In this document: positions 51,170-62,285 of the stretch, one piece after another | Layout of the letters: each line of letters opens with the position of its first letter | How positions within the stretch are numbered: position 1 is the stretch's first letter | Assembly (NCBI RefSeq): GCF_031143425.1 | Contig: NC_090444.1 | Coordinates: 1,347,638,323-1,347,702,322 of the forward strand | DNA from: Pleurodeles waltl | Taxonomy: Eukaryota; Chordata; Amphibia; Caudata; Salamandridae | Direction: 5' to 3' | Length of the DNA: 64,000 nt | Translations under genes and position numbers: made by a program | The notes under the pieces: model-generated | Databases searched by the model: none | The model's input: the letters and a program-made list of their open reading frames with translations, nothing else | What the model was told of the DNA's origin: nothing

Positions 51170-52735
51170 ATCGGGACCCTCTCTCTCTTGCCCCCACCAC
51201 ATCTTCATCAAGGGATGCTTGCTAATCAGCAAAACCCTAACATCCTTCCTCAAAGCCTTCATTGACTCAGCCACTTTCCTGTACACCTGGAACCATTCCA
51301 CCACTACACCCCTGCTCAAGAAACCATCCACTGACCCAGCCACGCTTTCTAACTACAGACCCATCTCCCCCATATCATACCCAGCAAAGGTTGTAGAGAA
51401 ACTAATCAACCAGTGCCACCCAACCATCTCAGCAACCACCAGCTCCTCATCGCTGGACAGTGTGGATTTAGGACCAACCACAGTACAGAAACAACACTCA
51501 TCACCCCCACAGATGACATTGGTGTGATCCTTGACAATGGAGACATTGCAACCATCATTCTCCTGGACCTCTGTGCAGTATGACACTGTCTCGCATCCAT
51601 CCTTATTAGGCGCCTGCATGAAACTGACTTCCAAGGACCCGCTCCCCGCTGTATCTGCTCCTTAAAAGATAGAACACAAGCTGTCAGACTCACACCTTAT
51701 TCCTCTGAAGCCCACAAACTCATCTGCAGAGATCTTCAAGATTCATCTCTCAGCCCCACCATCTTCAACATATACATGATTCCTCTTGTAAAAGCCATCT
51801 GTGCACACAACATCAACATCCCCTCCTATACTGATAACACACAACTCATACTCTCCTTCTCAGTTAAGACCTCCAACACAGGAAACAGTTTCACCGCCTG
51901 CATGACCAAATTCACTAAATGGATAAAACCCAACTGTCACAACACCAACAAGACAGATGTAGTGATTTTCACAAGAACACTTCACCAGTGGACTCCAACG
52001 GGTAGCCGGCCAAACTCAGACCCACACCCAGAACTCATGCCAGGAACCTCAGAATCATCATCAACAGCAAACTGAACATGACAGCACAAGTCAGCGCCAT
52101 CACTGCATCCTGCTTCCATACCCTGAAGATGCTGAAGAAGATCTTCAAATAGCTTCCAAGCAACACTAAAAAAAACATAATTCACACCCTAGCCATAAGT
52201 AAGCTGGACTACGTGATCAGCTTGTAGTTCGAATCAACAAAGAACTCACAGGACAACATCAAACCATTCCGAGCTTGGCAGCCAGAGTCACACTCAAACT
52301 ACCACACCCCATACACCTCTGCAACACCTAAAAGAGCACCACTGGCTCCCAATTTTTAAATGAGCCTAATTCTAACTCCTCACAAACACTTTCAAACCCT
52401 ACACAACACAGGCCTAGCCTATCTCAACAACCATATCTCTTTGTACAACCCAACTATACACTTCAATTTGGCGGGACTCCTACTCATGCGTGTCTCACAT
52501 ATATGCAAAGGCGGAGCCAGAGCCAATGGTCTGGCTTTCTCCTACATCGCTCCCAAAGCCTGGAACTACCTGCTGCTATACATTAGAGCCACCTCTTCCA
52601 TCCTTGAGTTTGCAAGAAGTTGAAGACATGGCTGATCGAATAGACCTAATCACCAGCCCTTAGCCAGGCTAGTCTTACACCTGCTTCAGTGCCAGGATAC
52701 CCACCTTGGTGACAATGTGGTTTACAAATGCAACT
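51170..52735 (+). mobile_element. L2/CR1-type LINE relic
   Basis: Reverse-transcriptase blocks run over shifting frames. NYRPIS at 51349 is followed by an AKVVEKLINQ stretch, an ILLDL block near 51557, SSLSPTIFNIYMIPL near 51740 and a YTDNTQLILSF catalytic block near 51830 (the canonical ADD is mutated to TDN). The C-terminal domain, near 52360-52620, has the TLHNTGLAYLNNHISLY and GGARANGLAFSYIAPKAWNYL blocks typical of L2-like elements. The 3' end has the CAATGTGGTTTACAAATGC phrase typical of this group. It is inactive, with many stops and frameshifts. Confidence 0.78.
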
Positions 52736-54204
52736 AACATAAAATAACTAATATGTTATATGATTACACAATGCGTTAGATACATCAATCTGTGTTAACA
52801 TTGAGAGGTTTATATAGGTACAAAGGAGAGTACACACCTACTATATACAGAAGATAACAAAAGACTAATAGTCACCAAGCCAGTATTACAGGTAATGATA
52901 GATGCCTGGCACAGAGCACACAGTATGCTATAGAAAAATAGCAGAATCGATGTAGGTGCCCCCTTTTGGAATAACAGAATCATAAAAATAGGAGGAATAG
53001 AGTACCATTGGATGGCTTTGCAGCAAAAGGAATACAAACATTAGATTAAATGGTAATGGAAGGCAGACTGAAAACCTTTGCGGAAGCATGAGTGGAATTA
53101 GATCTCACACCTGACCTGAACATTATAAAATGGCCACTAACCACATGTCCTCAGTACAGTCATCCAGACATTTGAATGATTAGTGGACACATTGCTTGCA
53201 AATCAAATACATTGATAATGACTGGTGGGAAATTATGTCAACCCACGATAAATCCCTAAAAGAACCACATCTGAAGCTAGGCTACTATAAGATTCTACAC
53301 AGATGACACTTGTCTTCTTAGAGACTCAAAGATACAGGAGTACTCCCTGGAGCTTCACGTTGATAGTGTAACTACTTAACAGTGATAATGTGCATTTATT
53401 GAGGGAACGTCCAAACCTAGCATATCATTTGAGGGAAGTATGGGTGACAATGACAGTTCACTAGAGACAGGCCAACCACCCTTTTACATGATTCCCCCCT
53501 ACTCAGAGATTACACATCAATGACAATGGTGGGTTGAAACTGCTTTAGAGGTGGCAAACATTTGTAATCTGAGCTTTTGAGGAACTGAAATCAACCCAGA
53601 AGTAGAAACCTGGTTGCAGGAGGTGTATAAAACAGCCTCCTATGAGCAGATGTTATGCCACCTAAATGACTAAATGGACAAATTCCATAGTATTTGGGGC
53701 AGTTTCAGACCAGATTTAGGTGCCTAGGCATGACATCACACTTTACTAGAAAGACAGCATCCACATGGGCAGTACTATTGTGGTAAGACTGTGGCTGAGT
53801 AAATCAAAACTTGTACAGTTTACATTTGAGATTTATCAATGGATTAGAGATATAAGAAAAATGTTTACTTACAAATAGCAGGTGAGAAATGTTTAACTGA
53901 TGATGGTCTGAACAGGGAGATGCACAAGACCTATCCAAGGTGAATAATTAACACAGTTTTACAAGTAGATTGGATTGCAATCACATGGAATTTGATTCAT
54001 AATTAAGACCTCTTACTACTAGAGTTCAATTAACATTTCTGTTTCTTCTTAAATGAAAAACTGTTAATGAGAGGGATGGTTGAGACGAAGATAAAAATAA
54101 CTGAACAAGGAAAATGATGCTGTAAGAATGTACAACTTCAAAAATGTAAATACGTTACTTGGGTTTAAACCTTCATACAGATTATATTGTCAATAGGGAT
54201 TGTT
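52736..54204. other. Non-coding DNA, possibly diverged LINE sequence
   Basis: No motif is clear enough to call. Its position before the next L1 reverse-transcriptase remnants makes an eroded L1 5' part plausible. Confidence 0.35.
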
Positions 54205-55660
54205 AACATGACTTGTGAAATGGACCTCCAAGAGGTAATTTCCTTCATGCACACTTGGAAGACTGCCGGACCGAATGGGTTCCCTATAGAGTTTTTTTTT
54301 TAAATACTCCTCAGTGGTCTCCTCACACCTATTGGCTCTTTACAAAGAGGCCTGGTAATCTGGAGTGCGGCAGCATGGTTTGGTTGGTGGCACAACAGCT
54401 GTCATCTCCATACCTGGTAAGCAATTAAGTGAGTGATCCTCCTAATAGCCAATTTCACTTGTCAATGGTGAAACTAAAATCCTTGCAAATATTCAGGCCA
54501 ATAGGTTGGTTAGGGAAGTGTGAAAGTTCTTTCACATAGACCAAAATGACTTTGTGCTGGATCTAGACACCCACCATTGCATCCCCTGTTTACATGTAGC
54601 ACTAACCAAAGCAAATGAGTTGTGAGGGGCTTCACCCTTAAATCCGTTTGACTCTGCGAAGGCATTCTCGCCTTTCATGTTCCAGATCACACAAACAATG
54701 TTCTTTAGATATGTCCAGACCCTATCCGAGGATCCATGGGCTCAAGTAAGGGTTAATGAGGTGCTGTTATCTTCGTTCCCAATAGGGCACAGTATGCGCC
54801 ACAAGTGACCCGTCTTTCCACTTATATTTGCCCTAATAGTTAAACCACTTGCAGAGTGGTGATGCAACATTTAGGAGTGGGGATTCAGATGGCGGTCAGG
54901 GCCCAAAGACCGAGTGTCACTATATGCGGACAACTTAATCTTTTTTATGAAGCAACCCGAATCCTCGACTCCAAGTCTTATGGACATCCTGCAGATTTTC
55001 GGTGATATATCTAGCTGCCACATCAACTGGGCTGAGTTGCTCTATGTACCAGAAATCACCCCTATTTTCGGGCTAGGACAGGCACAGAAGCACTTTAAAT
55101 ATCTGTGTATACATGTCTCCAGGAACTCCAAACATTGCTGAGATCTCAATATTGCCCACTTATGAGCAAAATTACAAAGATTTGTAAGCATGGGTGACTC
55201 TGCCAATATTCATAATGGGTAAGGGAGCACATTTAAAAATGATTGCACTCCCCCGTTTCCTGTATTCACTTCAGAATTATCCAAACACCTTCCCTACTCT
55301 ATTCACGCCGACATTCCTAGAGGCGGGCAATCAGCCATAGGATGTACGTGCCAAATGTCTAAGAGCACCATATGATGGGGGTTTTGGGCACACCGGACAT
55401 CCGCCTCTATTACTAATCTTTCCAGCTCCTTGTCATAAATGACAGGATTTGTATACTTCGTCAGGAACCAGTTTATAGGCTAGAGATTAATCTCTTCCGG
55501 ACCAGGAATCCAGAGGCTTTCTTGTATGGCTCTTCCTTATCTCACTTGTTGGAATCAGGCTTTTTGATTGATGTGTGTCGACAAAAACATTTGCTGTGTT
55601 AGTTAGCATACTATCATGATGGGGGTTGTGCCATACTGCTTGCTGTTTGTCTGTTTATGA
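54205..55660 (+). mobile_element. L1-type LINE relic
   Basis: Reverse-transcriptase fragments are in order. KTAGPNGFPIEFF is encoded near 54260, a PISLVNGETKILANI block near 54460, and a VTLYADNLIFFMKQPES catalytic block near 54915, followed by GDISSCHINWAE near 55000. The AGPNGFPIEF and ILAN motifs are characteristic of L1 ORF2. Frames are broken repeatedly. The 3' end lies near an AT-rich ACCATTAAAATATTTATT tract at about 55670. Confidence 0.72.
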
Positions 55661-55700
55661 ACTTCATAAAACCATTAAAATATTTATTTAAACATATAAG

Positions 55701-56230
55701 AGGCAGATTTAAGAGCCCCTAGCGCCTCCTTGCGCCACAATAGTGTAATTTTTTACACCAATGTGGCCCAACGAGGCCAAAATCGCCACGCCAAATTTAC
55801 AAAGAGGCGCAATGCATGCATTGAGCCACTTTGCAACCCTTTGCGCTGCATTATGCCTGTGTCAGGCATATTGTATGCAAAGGGGGCATTCCCCCGCGTG
55901 GGGGGGGGGTGAAAAAATGCTGCAAAGAAATCTAGGAGATTTCTTTGAGTCATTTGTTTCAGCACTTTTAACGCCTACTCAGAGCATACGTTAAAAGGAG
56001 GCACCCCATTGTTTACAATGGGCCTCACTGGGCTTTGCAGGAAGAGCGTCAACATTTTTTCCGCTAATCCTGCAAAGTACCAAACTAGGGTAAAAAATGT
56101 GGATGCTATTTCCCTAACTACTACCATGGGGCGCCCGATATTAAAAACGGCGCGCACATGGGGCCGCTAAGGTGCACAAGAAAAGTGGCACTACAGTGGA
56201 TTTAGGGCCACTTTTCATAAATCAGGCCCC
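55701..56230. mobile_element. MITE, family A
   Basis: The element matches 1665-2173 and 8098-8583 throughout (AGCCCCTAGCGCCTCCTTGC at the left, CATAAATCAGGCCCC at the right end, with the GTCAGGCATAATGTATGC-like core). AAG lies on both sides (55698-55700 and 56231-56233), a possible 3-bp duplication if the left end has lost one base. Confidence 0.75.
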
Positions 56231-56525
56231 AAGTTTATAAAATGAGGCCCTGGTGTGAGTACAGCAGCACTACAGACAGGAATGATTGAATGAGTGATTC
56301 AATAATCACTCAGGAGCATGGGATAATGAGGATAGCTGAGGAAAAATGTTTTTTTTTCAGTTGGTGGGTACCTTAAAAATAAGTGAACGTTCACATCTAT
56401 AGAAGCATTACAATATGAGGGGGTTTCCTGATTTTGTTACATTTTTTAGCATTCCCACTGGTCTACTCCATTGGTCAAAACCATTGTAGCAATTGATTAA
56501 GGTGGCTAATGAGCTTTCAAACAAA

Positions 56526-57445
56526 GGGGCATATTTATACTTTATTTGCACCAGATTTGCATAATTTTTTTTAAGCAAATCCAATACAAACTTGACTCCA
56601 TATTTATATTTTGATGCTAGACCCGTCTAGTGTCAAATTATTGGACTTAACATCATTTTTTGACTGCGGAAAACTACCTTGCATCAATGAGATGCAAGGT
56701 AGGCATTCCCGGCCAAAAAATTACTCTAAGGCCTTTGCGACTTATTTATCCTCCCGTGCAAAAATCATGCACGGGAAGAGGAGGGCCTTCAATAATGGCG
56801 CTAAGCCTCTTTAGCGCCATTATTTAACGACTGGGTCAGGGCAGGCATTAGGGGACCTGTCGGCCATTTACAGTGGTCAGAGGCTATGGAAACAGCCCAC
56901 AGGTGCCCTTCCCTGCACCCAGGGACACCCTCACCCACCCACACCTGGAGGACACCTAAGGATGGGGGGACCCATCCCAGGTGAGTCCAGGTAAGTTTTT
57001 TCTTTTACATTATTTTAAAAGGGCCATAGGGGGGCCTAACTTGGGCCCATCTACATGGCACTGTGCCCAATAGCCATGCCCAGGGGACGCAAGTCCCCTG
57101 GTCATGGCCATTGGGCAGGGGGGCATGACTCCTGTCATTACTAAGCCAGGAGTCATGTCCATGGGGATTGTGCGTCAAAAAATTATTCTAATCAGGTTAG
57201 AGTAATTATTTTTACTCTAACCTGACTAGCGCCATTCTTTGACGCACAACCTCTTATTTCCCCTACGTCTCCCCCACCCGGTTAGCATCATTTATTTTGA
57301 CGCTAATTGGGCCTTAAGACCGGTTAGCATCATTCCTTAAATATGAGGACCGGCTGGTGTTCAGGAATGGCACTAGTAGGCGGTAAATGTTTTGACGCAA
57401 ACCAGCGCTAACGCAGTTTTGCGTCAAAAAGTATAAATCAGGGCC
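56526..57445. mobile_element. Multi-hairpin MITE, family B, inverse copy
   Basis: The ends are GGGGCATATTTATACT and AAGTATAAATCAGGGCC. The internal order of hairpins is the reverse complement of 35257-36182: the GCATCAATGAGATGCAAGG part is now at the left, and the CCCAGGGGAC and GACTCCTGTC parts follow. It is more diverged than the first copy. No clean target duplication was seen (AAA left, ACA right). Confidence 0.75.
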
Positions 57446-57889
57446 ACAGTTTTACAGAGACTGCTTTTTGTGGGAAACACCCCTCCAGGGGTCCTTAAGC
57501 CATTCTATAACATGCTAAAAGCCACGTCCTTTGTCAGATAGCAAAGAGAAGGGTGTGTACGGGCCAGCAATCTATATTTAAATGATGGACTTGTCTCATT
57601 TGCACAGGTTCGGGAGCAGGTTGAAGTGGTACAGGGACAATATTTACTGCATGCACCGACTGTGGGATTTGGACCAGGTCACCTGAAAAATCACAAGAAC
57701 ATGCAGTGGTGCAGCAACTGCTAGAGTTGGCAGGTAGTAGGCAATTAATAACGTGCTGTATGTGGCCTTAGTGACTGTTAGAGGTGGCGTTACGAGCCAT
57801 ACCAAAGACCCATGGAGTGCTGATTGTCCAGATGAGCTTACCACAGTAGGACGAAAAGTAGCATGAGCAAGTCAATCAGGTGTCCTCAG
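57446..57889. other. Non-coding DNA, possibly L1 remnant
   Basis: Nothing was recognised directly. It lies immediately upstream of an L1 ORF2 tail and may be part of the same insertion. Confidence 0.35.
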
Positions 57890-58085
57890 ATGTCCCTCAG
57901 TGGCAGATTTAAGTGAATCCAGTTCTATTATTTGCAAAGAACATATCTGACCCCCCAAAAACTCACTGAGGAATATCCTGCAAGACCCACTGCCTGTAAT
58001 AAGTGCTTGATGACTTCGGCAGACTTCTTACATGTGACCTGGTTCTGCCACCTGCTTATGGAATTCAGGGCGGAAGTGTTTCAAG
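57890..58085 (+). mobile_element. L1 ORF2 C-terminal fragment
   Basis: An open stretch encodes LQRTYLTPQKL, then CNKCLMTSADFLHVTWFC, the Cys/His-containing C-terminal region of L1 ORF2 (compare DILHMLWSC in the relic at 47848-49230). It ends where a MITE fragment begins. Confidence 0.65.
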
Positions 58086-58457
58086 CTCTAATGTATGCAA
58101 TGCAAAAGGGGCGTACCCTGGTTAGGGAGGCCAAAAAAATGGCGCAAGGAAATCTAAGAGATTTTTTTGCACCATTTTTTTCAGCATTTTTAACGTCTGC
58201 TCAGACGGGTGTTAAAAGGAGGCTTCCATTGCTTACAATGGGCCTCAAGTGCTTTGCAGGATTAACGTAAATTTTTTTACGCTAATCCTGCAAAACGCTG
58301 GACTAGCGTAAAAATTTCAGACGCTACTCCCCTAACTAACGCCATGGTGTGCTGTATTTTAAATATGGCGCAAACATGGTGGCGTTAGGGGCACTAAGGG
58401 ACGCAAGAAAAGAGGCGCTGCACTGTATGCAGCACCACTTTTCTTAAATATGCCCCT
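58086..58457. mobile_element. MITE, family A, left end missing
   Basis: The segment aligns with the right two thirds of the family A MITE. It starts at ATGTATGCAATGCAAAAGGG and ends TTTTCTTAAATATGCCCC. The left third is absent; it joins the L1 fragment directly. Confidence 0.7.
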
Positions 58458-58747
58458 TTTAACTTGAGAAGAAATTATTACTAAAATAACAGACCACCCT
58501 GACCACTTTTTTTAGTGCAGTTTGTGGGAAACGATGATGTACAGTAGATGTAGAGTTATATATACTAAGTAATACTTGGGAGACAACACTTCTCATTATT
58601 TACTGTCCTTTAATAAGCTTAAATTGCCAGGGACTAAATATTTGGTTGCTCTTGTCTCTTTAATGCATGTCTTCGTAGTGTTTTCCTAAAATGTTAATAA
58701 ATATAATTGCAAAAAAAAATAATGTCTATATTATTCTGTTTTCTTAG
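58458..58747 (+). other. Intron 3' end before the malic enzyme exon
   Basis: AT-rich intronic sequence ending in the polypyrimidine-type acceptor ATTATTCTGTTTTCTTAG at 58747. Confidence 0.7.
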
Positions 58748-58853
58748 GGACGAGTCTCTTTGACGCATGAGAAAGAGCGATTTGCACATGAGCACAAGGA
58801 AATTAGGAATCTGGAAGATGCTGTTAAAGCTCTAAGACCAACTGCAATCATAG
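58748..58853 (+). CDS. ME1: Malic enzyme exon, ME1-like
   Basis: The exon has 106 bp, 35 codons plus one base. It lies between acceptor TTTTCTTAG and donor GTAATG, with no stop. It encodes GRVSLTHEKERFAHEHKEIR, then NLEDAVKALRPTAII, with the next codon starting G. This is the NADP-malic enzyme segment just before the conserved IGVA motif of the dinucleotide-binding domain. The enzyme oxidatively decarboxylates malate to pyruvate, making NADPH. The SLT-EKE-FAHEH pattern favours cytosolic ME1 over mitochondrial ME3 or ME2, judged from memory of the family. It is the only host exon recognised, so its introns are very long. The frame and splice sites look functional. Confidence 0.85.
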
Positions 58854-59931
58854 GTAATGTTGCTAAATTGTCATTAATTTAGTCTTGCCAGGGTGTATTT
58901 GCATCCATTTATATTTTGGACATGCTCATATAAATTCTGTACAAAATGTCTTTTACAGCAAGTATAAGAGCTTAGCGGGGTTGCAGGACGTTGCAGGACT
59001 ATTACAGTTAAAGCACAACATTAAGTATACTTTATAATCCATGAAAATACCCTGATAAGCGCTGTACATGAAATGTCGACTTGTGAGCCTTATGGGGGCA
59101 AAAGATTTTAATTTCTAGAGTACAATATTTTAGTCAGTTTTGAAGGTACTCTTGGTGGTAACAGCTCTTTTAATAAGCTGGAGGGCATTCTGATGGTGGG
59201 GCCGCAGGAAACAGAATTGAATTTGGAGGTGACACCTTTGATGTACCCGGTGGGGATGCAATGTTGGGTTTGTGATAGAAAGTTGCCACAATTAGTATAT
59301 CAGATGGTCCGAGCAAGGTAAGTTAGAACAAGATCAAGGGTAGTTTTGAAATCGAAAGGATCTTGTATAGGGGCCTATGAGACACTGTGAATCAGTCAAT
59401 TGCCCTAATGTGGAGAGAGGGCGATATTAAAAGATTCAACAGGGTGTAGGTGGTAATGATAGGGAATGTATTATGCTCGTGGCTGGCAGTCAACCTGCAG
59501 CACTAGTCGAGTTTGCTGAGGAAGTGTTCATTATTTATGATCCTGACAGACTGTAAGTTGAGGTATTGCTGATGTTAAGTAGGTGGCAGAGTGATAGCCA
59601 AGGAAATAATGGCTGGGAGACTTGTTTAGTTGTTACAATTAACCAAAAACCCGTAGTGAGTCTCACAGAGAAGTGGGGGAGGACATGTGTAGATTATCTG
59701 CTAAGACCAAGTAGTAAGCACTGTGTAGAACAAGTTAATGTTCTCCAAATTTTGAAGCTCTTCTTGCAATTAATGGCAGATAAGGGGTGGTGTTTTAGGG
59801 GGAAACCAGAAAAAGGGAGGAGAATGTTTTGTTACAAAAATAACCAATAGAGGGTGATATAGTTGAAGTCCCGTGAGTCAGTTAACAAATGGACAATATA
59901 CATGTTAGTTTAGCCAAGGGAAATAACAATT
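58854..59931 (+). other. Intron after the malic enzyme exon
   Basis: The intron begins with donor GTAATG. It contains no recognised element until the DIRS insertion. The 94-codon frame at 59566-59850 has no family features. Confidence 0.55.
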
Positions 59932-60211
59932 TCTGATGGATACAACTACCTGTGGATTCCTCACCTAATGAATACTCCCATGGCGCCAGCATTCGACGGA
60001 AATCTTCTTTCTAGTCTCTGCACGTCGACGAGGACGTCATTCCAGCCACGCGATGCCGTCTGACGTCATACAGGCAATAAGAGGTCCTCGACGACGTGCC
60101 GACGTCAGTTCCCTTTTTTCCGTGCATTCGAAACGGTTATATTCGAGGGAGCAACTGTTACTTTCGTGGTTACAGTGTATTTTTACTGCGTAGTCCTTCG
60201 CTACAGTAAGA

Positions 60212-62285
60212 ATGTCGCAGAGAAAGTCGGGTTTTAAGCCTTGTCGTGAGTGTGGGGGCAAGATGTCAGTTACGGACCCTCACTCCGACTGCCTTTGGTG
60301 TTTGAGCTCCGACCACGACGTCGCGACTTGCGATTCATGCCAGCACATGAATCCAAAGGCCCTCAAGGAACGTGAGGCGAAGTTGTTTATGGCGAAGTCG
60401 AAAAAAGAAAAACATCACAAGAAGTCTTCTTCACCAAGGCATCGGCATCATCGAGACTCCCGGCGCCGTAAAGAATCACAGCGCCATTCAAGCAAGGAGA
60501 CTCGTTCTAGGTCTTCGGATCGGCGCCGGAGGGCTTGGGAGGTCAGTCCCACGGTCACGCCGCATCCATCGATGCCGTTGCCCTCTCCGGCGTCGCCGAC
60601 TTCACCTGGACAGGCGTCGGTGATTGAAGTGGTGCAGCCTCAAGTGTTGTCTCCGGCGTCTCAGACGTCGAGGCCGGCGTCGGGGTCACCTTCGAGACAG
60701 GCACCCCAGTATCCGGCTTTCCCCACCCCTGGAGCCGATAGTACCGCATTCCTAAATGCGATGTATACCATCTTCCAACAGATGGCTCCAGGGGGTGCTC
60801 CAGCTGGCCCTTTGGCCTTTTCTTTGGGTGATCCTGCGCCTCTACGGCCGGCACCCTTTATGCCCTTTCTCCCTTTTGGGAACGTGGGCTCGGCGCCGGT
60901 GGCTGCTCCGGTGGCTTCAGAGGGATTGGCCCCGGAGATTTCCATCCCGTCGACGTCGGGATTTCGTCCTGTGACTCCGTTGGGTCCATCCGCTCCGAGT
61001 GCTCTTTCATCAGTGCCGAAGTTACCTGTGGCACCGGACGTGGCGTCGGTGGCTTCTGAAGATCGGCACCGATCTTCGAATTCGGCGGAGGCATTGTCGA
61101 CTCCGCGTATCGAGCATAGGCTTCATTTGAGGAGACGTGCTCTCCGTTTATTAGAAGAGCAGGAGTACCAAAGAGTCCTGGAAGAAGGAGAACTAGAGGA
61201 CTCGGGTGATGGACTGCATGGTCTAGAGACGGCCAGTGGGCTGGACACTTCCCCTGAGTGGGATCTTTCGTCTCCAGGGGAATACACGGAGGAGGCTGCT
61301 TCCTTTCACGCAGTGGTACGGAAGGCGGCTAGTTTTCTGGACCTGCCTTTGCCGGTGGTAGAGGCAAAACAGAACATTTTGACAGAGGTGCTACATCCGG
61401 CCTCAGCTGCGGCGGAACCACTCTTGCCGTTTAATGACGCTTTGCTGGATCCGGTGCTAGAGGTGTGGAAGAGACCAGTATCTTCCCCAGCGGTTCACAG
61501 AGCCGTAGCCAGGAGGTATCGAGCTGCACCAACTGACCCTGGCTTTCTTTCTAGGCACCCTACACCGGAGAGCTTGGTGGTGCAGGCCTCCTGTTCATCC
61601 AAATCAGCACCTGGTTCGTTCCCGAGCGGTGCCTGGAGACAGGGACTCGAAGAAACTGGATGCGCAGTCCAAGAAGATTTTTTCGTCCTGCAGTCTGGCG
61701 TTGAAGGCCACCAATGCAACTTGTATCCTGGGGAGATATATTCATGCTCTTATGGATGACATTTCCTCATCATTTACGGAGCTTCCCCAGGGTCTTTTGG
61801 ATGTTGTTTCAAATGCCCAGGCTGCCGCGACCCAGATTATTCAGACTGGGCTAGACACAACCGACTCGGTGGCCAGAGCGATGGGCACAACTGTGGTGGC
61901 AAGGAGGCAGGCCTGGCTCCGTAACTCGGGGTTTTCTGCGGATGTGCAGTCAACCTTATTGGATCTCCCTTTTGATGGGGACAAGCTGTTTGGGGCCAAG
62001 GCAGATTCGGCCTTGGAACGTTTTAAGGAGAGCAGGGCCACAGCTAAATCATTAGGGCTCCAAGCTCCTTCTTCCTCTGCCTCTTCCAGATTTTTCAGGA
62101 GGTTTCGTGGATTTGGGCGTGGCTCTTCCTCCTCTTCCTTTCGGGGGAGATACCAGCAACCTGCTTCTTCCCATCCCTATAGATCTTTTAGAGGGAGATG
62201 TAGGGCCCGCACCAGAGGAGCCTCTCAGCAGCACTCTGCCTCTTCCTCATCCTCTGGAGGGGTGCAGCAGGGGAAGCAGCCTTAG
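60212..62285 (+). pseudogene. DIRS Gag-like protein with one frameshift
   Basis: Gag starts at ATG 60212. Residues 11-45 are Cys/His-rich (CRECGG, then CLWCLSSDHDVATCDSCQHM), a zinc-binding module typical of DIRS Gag. A basic Lys/Arg/His/Ser-rich segment (residues about 60-110) suits nucleic-acid binding. A Pro/Ser/Ala-rich region and an acidic EEGELEDSGDG part follow. The frame runs to 61759, but the natural continuation is in the next frame from about 61625, through DLPFDGDKLFGAKADSALER and an RFRGFGRGSSSSS RG-rich tail to the stop at 62285. One indel near 61620 explains the switch. Confidence 0.82.

Noticed and set aside
59566..59850. Open frame of 94 codons after the malic enzyme exon
   Set aside because: No family, splice signals or element context; most likely chance in intron sequence.
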